DNA of 64,000 nt. Source: CALFMR01 sp035550595 (GTDB lineage: Bacteria > Acidobacteriota > Vicinamibacteria > Vicinamibacterales > SCN-69-37). The stretch lies in assembly GCA_035550595.1 (NCBI GenBank), contig DASZOV010000043.1, forward strand, positions 11,638-75,637. Direction: 5' to 3'. The position numbers and the translations under genes are program-made. Shown piece after piece: positions 26,522 to 35,435 of the stretch (its first letter is position 1; each line of letters opens with the position of its first letter). The notes beneath the pieces are model-generated. The model saw only the letters and a list, made by a program, of their open reading frames with translations. It ran no database searches and was not told where the DNA came from.

Positions 26522-27541
26522 TCACACGCCCAGGCCGAGGTAGTCGCGGGCGTAGTCGATCGATCGCGTGACGAGCGTACGCTCGAGCGCATAGCGCTCG
26601 TCGAACGACAGCCCGACAATCGTCGGCAGCGGCCGTGATGGACGATACGCACGCACGCGCTGGAGCGTCTGCGCCAGCGCGAGGCCGCAGACGTCGCCGA
26701 ACGTGGCCCAGTAGCGATCGGTGACGCACGGCACGTCCAACGGGTCGCGCGTGATCATCTCGAGCGAGAAGTGTACGTCCGGCCGCGCGCGCTGGATAGT
26801 GTCGACCATGCGCTTGAGGTCGAGCATGCCGTCGCCAAGCGGCACTTCCGACAGATGAAAACCCGTCGGCGTCTCTTCCACGCCCATGTCCTTGAAGTGG
26901 ACGTTGAACGTGTACGGCGCGAGCTTCTCCACCGTCTCCATCGGATCGTCGAGCACCGAGAGGTTGTTGCCCGTGTCGAGGCAGACGCCGACGTACTCGC
27001 TGCTGTACTGCTCGAGCAGCGCGACCTGCTGGTCGACGCGCCAGTCCTTGTGGTTCTCGATGCCGAGCCGCATCTTGTGCCGCTCGACGATCGGCACGGC
27101 GATCTCAATCTGCCGATGGAAGCCGGCGACCGCCTCTTTCCACGCGGCGAGCGAATCGAACATCTCATAGCGCCGGCCGAGCAGACAGACGACGCGTAGA
27201 CTCGAAGCGCCGGCTTCCTTGGCGACCTTGACCGCGTGCTCGAACACTGCGGGATCCTCGCGCGGCAGGAAGGTCTGGATCTCGACGTACATGTCGAGCT
27301 CCTCCTTCATGCGTCGCGTGCGCCGCGCCCAGTCGACGTCGATCTGCGTCATGCCGCCGTGCGCGCCGGCGGCGCCGACCGATGCGGCGATCGCCATGAG
27401 GCGATCGACCTCGAGCAATCGATGCGGCGAGCTGAAGCGGATCGACTGAAATGAATCCGCGCTCAGGCCCATCGTGGTGCGGCGCGGAATCGGGTGGAGT
27501 TCGGGAAGCGGCGGAACAACGGGATCAGACATGTCGGTCAC
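26522..27541 (-). CDS. Sugar phosphate isomerase/epimerase-like TIM barrel
   Basis: A 339-residue AP-endonuclease-2/xylose-isomerase-type TIM barrel. Likely metal ligands sit in LGIENHKDWR (Glu), CLDTGNN (Asp), FNVHFKDM (His) and FSLEMITRDPL (Glu). It shares a GTGA overlap (27538-27541) with the upstream MFS transporter, arguing for GTG at 27541 as the start, though an ATG at 27532 is possible. The pairing suggests catabolism of an imported sugar acid or polyol. Confidence 0.85.
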   Translation of the reverse strand: MTDMSDPVVPPLPELHPIPRRTTMGLSADSFQSIRFSSPHRLLEVDRLMAIAASVGAAGAHGGMTQIDVDWARRTRRMKEELDMYVEIQTFLPREDPAVFEHAVKVAKEAGASSLRVVCLLGRRYEMFDSLAAWKEAVAGFHRQIEIAVPIVERHKMRLGIENHKDWRVDQQVALLEQYSSEYVGVCLDTGNNLSVLDDPMETVEKLAPYTFNVHFKDMGVEETPTGFHLSEVPLGDGMLDLKRMVDTIQRARPDVHFSLEMITRDPLDVPCVTDRYWATFGDVCGLALAQTLQRVRAYRPSRPLPTIVGLSFDERYALERTLVTRSIDYARDYLGLGV

Positions 27542-28863
27542 GAGGATCGTCCGGTCAGGCGCGTACGAGGCAAGCGTACTCGGAGGATGAGGATGCCTTC
27601 AACGACGAGCACGCCGGCGAGCGCGAGAAGGCTGCCCGTGTAGCCACCGGTCGCTTGATGGAGCGCGCCGATGAGCGTGGGCCCGACGAACCCGCCGAGG
27701 TTGCCAATCGCATTGATGAGCGCGATACCCGTCGCTGCCGCGGCGCCGCCGAGCAGTTGCGGCGGCATGGCCCAGAACACGCCGGCGAACGACCGCAGCG
27801 CCATCTGGCAGATGGCGAAGCCGACGACGAATCCCCATACCTGCCGCTGGAAGACGAGCGCGACGAGCAGGCCGACGGCCGTCGCCAGCGCGCAACCGGC
27901 GGCGTACCGCGTACGGTTGCCGCTGCGATCCGACGCGCGGCCGACGACGACCATCATGGCCAGCGCGGCGACGAACGGCACGGCCGTGAGCACGTCCAGC
28001 CGAAACCCACCGGCGCCGGTCACGTCCTCGAGCATCTTCGGCAGCCAGAGGAACAGGCCGTAATTGACGAGCGAGTTCAGGAAGAAGGCGCCCGAGAGCA
28101 ACCACACCTGCGGATGCGCCACGGCATCGGCGAGCGATGTCCGTCCGGTCGACTGCCGGTTGGCGCGATCCTCCGCCATCGTGCGCGCGAGCCACGCGCG
28201 GTCGTCCGACGAGAGCCAGTGCGCGTCCTCGGGCCGGTCGACGAGCGTCGTGAGCACGATGATGCCGAGCACGACGGCCGGCAAGCCCTCGAGCAGGAAC
28301 AGCCACTGCCAGCCGTGGACGCCGAGCCAGCCGTCGAGCCGCAGCACGAGCGTCGAGACGGGCGCGCCGATGATGACCGAGATCGGCGCGGCCATCATGA
28401 AGAGCGCGCCGGCCCGCGCGCGATCGGCGGCCGGGATCCAGTACGTCAGAAACAGAATGACGCCCGGGAAGAAGCCGGCTTCGGCGATGCCGAGGAGCAC
28501 GCGCGCGACCATGAAGCTCCGCGCATCCCAGACGAAGAGCGTGCCCATCGAGACGAGACCCCAACTGATCATGATGCGCGCGATCCAGCGGCGCGCGCCG
28601 AAGCGATCGAGCATCAGGTTGCTGGGGATCTCGAACAGGCAGTAGCCGAGGAAGAACAGCCCCGCGGCCGCACCGTACGCCGTGGCGCTGAGGCCGAGGT
28701 CGCGCTGCAGCTCGGTCGCGACGAAACCGACGTTCACGCGATCGATGTACGCGACGACGTAGCAGGCGAAGGCGAGAGGAATGAACCGGCGCCGCACGCG
28801 CCGCAGGACGCGCGCGCCCTCGGCGTCCGCGTCGCCAGCATCCGTCGATCGATCGGCCGTCAC
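27538..28863 (-). CDS. MFS transporter, anion:cation symporter type
   Basis: A 441-residue, 12-helix permease. Signature segments are VVAYIDRVNVGFV in helix 1, FEIPSNLMLDRFGARRWI in the helix 2-3 loop and EAGFFPGVILFLTYW in helix 4. These fit the ACS family of tartrate, galactonate and phthalate proton symporters. The start is taken as GTG 28863; no ATG lies in frame near helix 1 and the ribosome binding site is weak. It is coupled to the isomerase-like gene and divergent from the PHP-UvrD gene, with only about 75 bp between. Confidence 0.88.
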   Translation of the reverse strand: MTADRSTDAGDADAEGARVLRRVRRRFIPLAFACYVVAYIDRVNVGFVATELQRDLGLSATAYGAAAGLFFLGYCLFEIPSNLMLDRFGARRWIARIMISWGLVSMGTLFVWDARSFMVARVLLGIAEAGFFPGVILFLTYWIPAADRARAGALFMMAAPISVIIGAPVSTLVLRLDGWLGVHGWQWLFLLEGLPAVVLGIIVLTTLVDRPEDAHWLSSDDRAWLARTMAEDRANRQSTGRTSLADAVAHPQVWLLSGAFFLNSLVNYGLFLWLPKMLEDVTGAGGFRLDVLTAVPFVAALAMMVVVGRASDRSGNRTRYAAGCALATAVGLLVALVFQRQVWGFVVGFAICQMALRSFAGVFWAMPPQLLGGAAAATGIALINAIGNLGGFVGPTLIGALHQATGGYTGSLLALAGVLVVEGILILRVRLPRTRLTGRSS

Positions 28864-28938
28864 GTCACGTGTATCTATCTCACATTGTCGTCGTCGCTGC
28901 ACAACGCGCGCGTGCTTTTCGGATAAAGTGACCTCGTC

Positions 28939-31900
28939 GTGCGTTTTCACGCGGACCTGCACGTCCACTCCAAGTACTCGCGCGCCACGAGCCGCGACCT
29001 CGATCTCGAGCACCTGTCGTTCTGGGCCGCGCGAAAAGGCATCGCGCTCGTCGGCACGGGCGACTTCACGCACCCGGCATGGCGCGCGGAGCTGAAAGAA
29101 AAACTCGTCCCGGCCGAGCCCGGCCTCTTCCGCCTGCGCGGCGAGATCGAACGCGCCGTCGACGCCGACCTGCCGGCAGCGTGCCAGGCGACGACGCGAT
29201 TCATGCTGAGCGTCGAGATCTCCACGATCTACAAGAAGGGCGATCGCACGCGTAAGGTCCATCACCTCCTGTACGCGCCGGATTTCGAGATCGCGGATCG
29301 CATCGCCGCCAGCCTCGCGCGCATCGGCAACATCGCGTCGGACGGCCGGCCGATTCTTGGACTCGATTCGCGTCATCTGCTCGAGATCACGCTCGACGCC
29401 GGGCCGGGCGCGTACCTCGTGCCCGCGCACATCTGGACGCCGTGGTTCTCCTCGCTCGGCTCGCAATCGGGCTTCGACTCGATCGCCGACTGCTACGGCG
29501 ATCTCTCCGACCACATCTTCGCCGTCGAGACCGGCCTCTCCTCCGACCCGCCGATGAACTGGCGGCTGTCGCAGCTCGATCGCTATCGGCTCGTCTCGAA
29601 CTCCGACGCGCATTCGCCGGGCAAACTTGCGCGCGAAGCGACGACGTTCGACACGGCGCTCGATTACTTCGCCGTCCGCCGTGCGCTCGAAACGGGCGAC
29701 GGCTACGTCGGCACCGTGGAGTTCTTTCCGGAGGAAGGCAAGTATCACCTCGACGGCCATCGCAAGTGCGGCGTGCGGTTCACGCCGGAAGAGACCGACG
29801 CGCACGGCAACCGCTGTCCGGTATGCGGACACACGCCCACGATCGGCGTGCTCAATCGCGTCAACGTGCTCGCCGATCGCAGCGAAGCCGAAGCCACGCC
29901 GCCGGCGACGGCAGGTGAAGTCGTCAACCTGGTGCCGCTGCCCGAGGTGCTGTCCGAGCTCGTGTCCAGCGGACCGTCGAGCCAAACCGTCGCACGCCAC
30001 TACGATCACCTGCTTGCGAAGCTGGGCTCCGAGCTGTCGATCCTGAACACCGTCCCTCTCGACGACGTCGCTCGTTCCTCGTCGTCTCTTCTGGCCGAAG
30101 CGCTTGGACGGCTGCGGGCGGGACGTGTGATTCGCGACGCAGGCTATGACGGAGAGTACGGCACGATCCATCTCTTCGATCCCGCTGAACTGCGAGAGCT
30201 GACGGTCGGTCGACATCTGTTCGGCCCCGCGCCGCCCCGTCGTGCCCCGACGCGTCAATCAGCCGCGGTCCCCGCACCAGGCCGTCGATCCGCGCCGCAG
30301 CCGCCACCGAAACCGAAGCCGAGCGCGGTCGATCCGGAAACGCCGCAGCCGGTGGCCGGGATTCTCGCGTCGCTCGACGATGATCAGCGACGCGCAGTAG
30401 AAATCACTGGCGGCCCGCTCACGATCGTCGCGGGCCCCGGCTCCGGCAAGACGCGCACGCTCACTCATCGCCTCGCCTATCTCGTCGTCGAACGCGGCGT
30501 GCCCGCGGCGTCGTGTCTGGCGATCACGTTCACTCGCCGTGCCGCGCGTGAGATGCAGGAGCGTCTCCACGCTCTCCTACCCGTGGCGGGCTCGTCGGTC
30601 GCGGTCCATACCTTTCATTCACTCGGCCTGGCGATGCTGCGGGAACACGGCGACGTGGTGAGCGTGCCGCGCGACTTCCGCGTCGCTGGAGAAGTCGAAC
30701 GGACGACGATGCTGGCCGCGGCGCTGGCGGTTTCGCCAACGCGCGCCGAACGTCTGCTCCGCGCGATCTCCAAGGCCAAGCGGACCGGCCACGTGCCTGA
30801 TGACGTGTCGACGGCGATGCGTGTCTATCGCGAGGAGATGACGCGTCGAGGCTGGGTCGACTTCGACGACTTGATCGGACGCGCCGTGGAGATTCTCTCG
30901 GCGGATCCTGCCGTTGCCGCGCACTACCGCGACCGGTTCCGATGGATCGCCGTCGATGAGTTCCAGGACGTCGACGAACAGCAGTACGCACTGCTGACGA
31001 AACTGGCGGCGTCGGACAGTCATCTCTGCGTCATCGGCGATCCCGATCAAGCCATCTACGGTTTTCGCGGCGCCGACGCCTCGTGCTTCGATCGATTCGC
31101 AGAGGACTACCCGAGCGCGACGACCGTACGTCTCACGCGGAACTATCGATCGACCGGCACCATCGTGACGGCCTCGTCGCAGGTCATCGCCCGCTCGAAG
31201 GAGGTCGAGATGATCCCGGCGTTCGTGCGGGAGATGCACGAGCGCATCACGATCCACAAGGCGCCGACCGAACGCGCGGAGGCCGAGTTCGTGGTGGCCG
31301 AAATCGAGCGGCTGCTCGGCGGGCACAGCTTCTTCTCGATCGACAGTGGGCGATCGACGGGAGCCGGCACGGACGCGCTCGGGTTCACCGACATCGCTGT
31401 CCTGGCAAGGACCAGCGCGCAGATGGACGCGCTTCGCGAGGCGTTCGCGCGATCCGGTCTTCCCTTCCGCATCCACGCGCACGATCCGATCGCCGCCAAT
31501 CCAGCCGTGCAGGCGCTCTTGAACGAATGGGAGCGGTCCGCCGACCACGCGACGCATGGCGACGACCTCGCCGCTCAGATCAACGCGGCCGCCGAGCGCC
31601 TGCCGCGCGACACGATCGACGCCGCGGCGAAGGAAGAAGCGCTGCGGCGTCTGCTGACACTCGCGGCATCCAGCGGGAACGATCGCGCGCGATTCCTCGA
31701 CCTCGTCGCGCTCGCGAGCGACGCGGATTTCCGCGATCCCCGCGCCACCGCGATCTCGCTCCTGACGCTCCACGCCGCCAAAGGCCTCGAGTTCGCCGTC
31801 GTCTTCATCGTCGGGCTCGAAGACGGACTGCTGCCGCTCTATTGGAACGAGCTCGACGCCGAGACGGCCAACGAGGAACGCCGGCTGCTGTACGTCGGCA

Positions 31901-32079
31901 TGACACGCGCGAAGGATCGGTTACTCCTGAGTCACGCGGCCGAGCGGCCATGGCGCGGACAGCGGCGGACGATGTCTCCGTCGCCGTTCCTCCTCGACAT
32001 CGAGCAGCATCTGACCGTCGAGCAGCGCATGACCCCGCGGCCCAAGGCGCCGGACGCGCGCCAGTTGAAGCTGCTCTAG
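28939..32079 (+). CDS. PHP-type phosphoesterase fused to UvrD/PcrA-like helicase
   Basis: A 1046-residue fusion starting at GTG. Residues about 1-420 form a PHP-like domain (HADLHVHSKYSRA, GTGDFTHPAW, LVSNSDAHSPGKL) of the TIGR00375/YqxK type, with a zinc ribbon (CGVRFTPEETDAHGNRCPVCGH split across two Cys pairs). From about residue 480 a superfamily I helicase follows: GPGSGKTRTLTHRL (Walker A), IAVDEFQDVDEQQ (Walker B), TLHAAKGLEFAVVF and LYVGMTRAKDRLLL. The helicase half matches PcrA/UvrD in length. Its last codon shares CTAG (32076-32079) with the convergent addA stop. Likely DNA repair or processing; the exact reaction is unknown. Confidence 0.9.
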   Translation: MRFHADLHVHSKYSRATSRDLDLEHLSFWAARKGIALVGTGDFTHPAWRAELKEKLVPAEPGLFRLRGEIERAVDADLPAACQATTRFMLSVEISTIYKKGDRTRKVHHLLYAPDFEIADRIAASLARIGNIASDGRPILGLDSRHLLEITLDAGPGAYLVPAHIWTPWFSSLGSQSGFDSIADCYGDLSDHIFAVETGLSSDPPMNWRLSQLDRYRLVSNSDAHSPGKLAREATTFDTALDYFAVRRALETGDGYVGTVEFFPEEGKYHLDGHRKCGVRFTPEETDAHGNRCPVCGHTPTIGVLNRVNVLADRSEAEATPPATAGEVVNLVPLPEVLSELVSSGPSSQTVARHYDHLLAKLGSELSILNTVPLDDVARSSSSLLAEALGRLRAGRVIRDAGYDGEYGTIHLFDPAELRELTVGRHLFGPAPPRRAPTRQSAAVPAPGRRSAPQPPPKPKPSAVDPETPQPVAGILASLDDDQRRAVEITGGPLTIVAGPGSGKTRTLTHRLAYLVVERGVPAASCLAITFTRRAAREMQERLHALLPVAGSSVAVHTFHSLGLAMLREHGDVVSVPRDFRVAGEVERTTMLAAALAVSPTRAERLLRAISKAKRTGHVPDDVSTAMRVYREEMTRRGWVDFDDLIGRAVEILSADPAVAAHYRDRFRWIAVDEFQDVDEQQYALLTKLAASDSHLCVIGDPDQAIYGFRGADASCFDRFAEDYPSATTVRLTRNYRSTGTIVTASSQVIARSKEVEMIPAFVREMHERITIHKAPTERAEAEFVVAEIERLLGGHSFFSIDSGRSTGAGTDALGFTDIAVLARTSAQMDALREAFARSGLPFRIHAHDPIAANPAVQALLNEWERSADHATHGDDLAAQINAAAERLPRDTIDAAAKEEALRRLLTLAASSGNDRARFLDLVALASDADFRDPRATAISLLTLHAAKGLEFAVVFIVGLEDGLLPLYWNELDAETANEERRLLYVGMTRAKDRLLLSHAAERPWRGQRRTMSPSPFLLDIEQHLTVEQRMTPRPKAPDARQLKLL

Positions 32080-35000
32080 CCGGCGTCGTCCCTGCTCTCC
32101 TCCTGCCGCACGTGGACGATCGTCGATCGCGCGGACGCGCCGGCGATGCGCGTCCAGGCCGTCGCGTACGCGTCGATCTGCGCCTGATAGCGAACCGTGA
32201 GGTCGGCATCCTCGACGCCGACGTCCGTCTTGTAGTCGACGATGTCCCACGCAGCATCGGCCTGGTACACGAGATCGATCGCGCCGCTCAACACCTCGGG
32301 CACGGCTCCTGCGCGATCGATGAGGGCGAATGGGACTTCGACGTGATGTTCGGGCGCCGACTGCGCACGCCGCCAGAAGTCGGATGCCGCCAGCGCTTCG
32401 ACCGTGGCCACGGCGCGATTGACGACGGGACGGAGATGCCGATCGTCGAGCGTGAGCCACAACGCCAACCGACGCAGATCGTCCGTCGTTGCGCCAGGAT
32501 GGCGCATGGCGTGCTCGAGAAGGCCGTGGATCAGCGTGCCCCATGCGAGGCCCGCATCCGCGCGATGACTCGGCCGATCCTGGAGCACGGCGCGCGTCGG
32601 ATCGGCGGCGTCGAGTGCATCGGCCCCCTCCACGCTCAGGCGCGGAAGATGCTTCGTCTCGGCGGTGACCGACGTCGCGGCCCAGGACGGCTCGCGGGCG
32701 GCGTCGTGCGCGCGCTCAGCCGCGGTTCGCGCGGCAGCGGCGACGGCTGGTGACAGATCGATGGGCTCGGACGTCGCGGCGGTGACGTTCTCCGGCACGG
32801 CGAGCGCCGGCGCATCGGCCATCGCGGCCGTGAGGGCCGCCCACGCGCCCTTCTTCGATCCGATCGCGCCGGCACATCGCCCCACGACGAGCATCTCTCG
32901 CGCGCGCGTGGCCGCGACGTACATCAGTCGATCCATCTCCGCCTGGCGATAGTTCAGTTCCGCCGCTTCGTGCACGTCCCAGTTCTTCGGCGCTGCGATG
33001 ACGCGTTTCGCGTACCCGCTGCGGTCCTCGACGATCTCGAAGTAGCCCTTTGCGCCAGTCGTCCCGTTGACGTCGGCGTCGCTTCCGCGATCTGGCGCGT
33101 GACCGTCGCGGATGATCCGCACGTCGACGCGCGGCGCAAAGCCACCGAGGGGATCGGCGAGAAACACGACGGTGGCCTCGAGGCCCTTGGCCTTGTGCAG
33201 GTTCATCACGCGGACGACGTCGGGCCGGCCCGGTTCGAGCGGCTGCGAGTCCACTTCGGTCGAGTCCTCCTGGCCGTCGTCATCGAGCCCGCACCAACCG
33301 GCGAGTGACGCCGCCGCGTCCGCCAGTGTGAAGCCGGCGCCGACGACCGTCCGTACGCGATCGACGGCGTGCAGCAGATCGCCGGCCTCGGCGCCACTCG
33401 TCGACGAGGCGGCGAGCGCGAGGTAGCCGGAGTCGTCGAGGATGCGATCGAGCGCCGCACCGGCCGGCAGCATGCGCGTCCAGGCGAACCACTCGCGCAG
33501 GCTGGCGAGCGCGCGGCCCACGCGTGCAGCGCCCGCATCCTTCGTCGTGTCGACGTCCAGCTCGGCGAACACGCTGAAGAAGCCACCGGCTTGCCGGAAA
33601 GCGAACAACTCACGGTCGCTCAACCCGAACAGGCTGCCGCGCAAGACGCCGACGAGCGCGACGGCGTCTTGCGGATCGGTGAGCGCGACGAGCAGCAGCG
33701 CCAGTTCGCGCACTTCCTCCGACGCGTCGAATGCACCGGCGCCGGTCACTTCGACGGGCACGCCGAGCTGCTCGAGCGCGCGCGTGTAGGTACGCAGGTC
33801 GCGCTTGCGGAGCGTGAGGACGAGGAAATCGCCGCAGCGCCTGCGGCCGGCGTCGACCTCGGCCCGAACGTAGTGCGCAATCCGCGTGGCCTCCGCGCTC
33901 GCGACCTGATCGAGCGTGAGCGTCGACGGAAGATCGAGCGCGAGAACGGCGGGCGCATCCGACGCGGTCCGATACGCGTCGAGCGGCGCGAACGCCGGCG
34001 CGTAGGAACTGGCCGCCGCCGGAAACCGCGTCTTGAAGACGTCGTTGACGAACGCGCACAACGACGGGACCGATCGGAAGTTGCTCGTGAGACGAACCAG
34101 TCCGGCTTCGTCTTCACCGGCAAGGCGCGCGCGCACGTCGTTGTAGATGTCGATGTCCGCGCGGCGAAAGCGGTAGATCGACTGCTTCGGATCGCCGACG
34201 ACGAAGAGCGCGCCGGGCCGAAGCGGCACGCGTCTCCAATCCGATTCGGCGCCGCGCCTATCGTGCTCGTCCATCGACTGTTCGTCGGCCGCGAGCCAGA
34301 ACATGATCTCCGCCTGCAGCGGATCGGTGTCCTGAAATTCGTCGACCAGCAGCCAGCGGTACTTGGCCTGGAGCGCGCGCCGCACGTCTGGATCGCGCCG
34401 GAGGACGTCGGCCGCCATAATCAGGAGATCGTTGAACCCGAGCGCGTTCTGCCGCAGCCGCTCGCGCTTCGCCGACTCGCGCGCCTTCATGAGCAACGCG
34501 AGACAGCGGCCGTAGAGAAACTCGCGCCATGCGGCCAGGTACGGGAGCACGGTCTCGTCGCGGAAGAGCGCGTGCCGTGCCTGGGCGTCCTTGGCGACGG
34601 ACTTGTCTGGCCAGTGCTTCTGGGTCACCGACGGTCTCGATTCCCAGATACGCAGCAGATCCGCGAGCAGCGCCGGATCGCGCCGGCCACGGAGGTACGC
34701 GCGCCACTCGTGCGCGAAGCGCCCGGCGCGCTTCTGTGTGTCGCACGTGGTGCCGGGTGGAGGCGGATCGGGCAGCATCACGCGCAGCGCGTCCCAGAAC
34801 GCCGCGAGCGACGTCCACGTCTGCTCCGTGTCGGGCGGCGACGCGTCATCGGCCGGAAAGTCGACGTCCGAGTACAGGCAGACGATCTCGAACGCCTTGT
34901 CGAGCTGCTTCGCGGTGACTCCGGCGGTGTTCAGCTCGAGCAGATCGGCGTCGCCCGCGGCGGCCGCCTGCTCGCGGTAATCCCGCCAGCTCCGTTCGCG

Positions 35001-35435
35001 CAGCAGCCGCTCTTCGACGTCGTCCAGCTCGGTGAAGCCGGGCGACACGCCGGATTCGACGGGTCGTTCGCGCAGCAGCCGCGCGCAGAACGCGTGAATC
35101 GTGCCGGCGAAGAACCGCTCGAGGTTCGCGAGCGCGGCGCTGAGCCGCTCGGCGCGCGCGTCGCGATCGGAATCATTCGCCGCGATCGTGCCGGCCAACT
35201 CGCGCTCGAGCGCGAGCTGGAAGCGCCCGCGCAGCTCGGCCGCCGCTTTGCGCGTGAACGTGACGGCGACGAGGCCATCCATCTGGTAGACGCCCGTCGC
35301 AATGCCGGCCGCCATGCGATCGGCGAGCTTCTGCGTCTTGCCCGAGCCCGCGCCGGCCTCGACGATCAGATTGCGATCGAGCTCTCGGACGATGCGGTCG
35401 CGGGCGGACTGGTCGGCGGGCAGTCGTTCAGTCAT
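32076..35435 (-). CDS. addA: AddA-like helicase-nuclease subunit
   Basis: A roughly 1119-residue UvrD-like helicase with a C-terminal RecB-type nuclease. Helicase motifs are EAGAGSGKTQKLADRM, AVTFTRKAAAEL, LLVDEFQDTDPLQ and MNLHKAKGLEATVVFL; the nuclease is WDIVDYKTDVG after WGTLIHGLLEHAMRH. With AddB it would resect double-strand breaks and load RecA, the role of RecBCD elsewhere. ATG 35435 overlaps the addB end by 8 bp, indicating coupled translation. AddB supplies the Fe-S cluster; none is visible here, as expected. Confidence 0.92.
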   Translation of the reverse strand: MTERLPADQSARDRIVRELDRNLIVEAGAGSGKTQKLADRMAAGIATGVYQMDGLVAVTFTRKAAAELRGRFQLALERELAGTIAANDSDRDARAERLSAALANLERFFAGTIHAFCARLLRERPVESGVSPGFTELDDVEERLLRERSWRDYREQAAAAGDADLLELNTAGVTAKQLDKAFEIVCLYSDVDFPADDASPPDTEQTWTSLAAFWDALRVMLPDPPPPGTTCDTQKRAGRFAHEWRAYLRGRRDPALLADLLRIWESRPSVTQKHWPDKSVAKDAQARHALFRDETVLPYLAAWREFLYGRCLALLMKARESAKRERLRQNALGFNDLLIMAADVLRRDPDVRRALQAKYRWLLVDEFQDTDPLQAEIMFWLAADEQSMDEHDRRGAESDWRRVPLRPGALFVVGDPKQSIYRFRRADIDIYNDVRARLAGEDEAGLVRLTSNFRSVPSLCAFVNDVFKTRFPAAASSYAPAFAPLDAYRTASDAPAVLALDLPSTLTLDQVASAEATRIAHYVRAEVDAGRRRCGDFLVLTLRKRDLRTYTRALEQLGVPVEVTGAGAFDASEEVRELALLLVALTDPQDAVALVGVLRGSLFGLSDRELFAFRQAGGFFSVFAELDVDTTKDAGAARVGRALASLREWFAWTRMLPAGAALDRILDDSGYLALAASSTSGAEAGDLLHAVDRVRTVVGAGFTLADAAASLAGWCGLDDDGQEDSTEVDSQPLEPGRPDVVRVMNLHKAKGLEATVVFLADPLGGFAPRVDVRIIRDGHAPDRGSDADVNGTTGAKGYFEIVEDRSGYAKRVIAAPKNWDVHEAAELNYRQAEMDRLMYVAATRAREMLVVGRCAGAIGSKKGAWAALTAAMADAPALAVPENVTAATSEPIDLSPAVAAAARTAAERAHDAAREPSWAATSVTAETKHLPRLSVEGADALDAADPTRAVLQDRPSHRADAGLAWGTLIHGLLEHAMRHPGATTDDLRRLALWLTLDDRHLRPVVNRAVATVEALAASDFWRRAQSAPEHHVEVPFALIDRAGAVPEVLSGAIDLVYQADAAWDIVDYKTDVGVEDADLTVRYQAQIDAYATAWTRIAGASARSTIVHVRQEESRDDAG

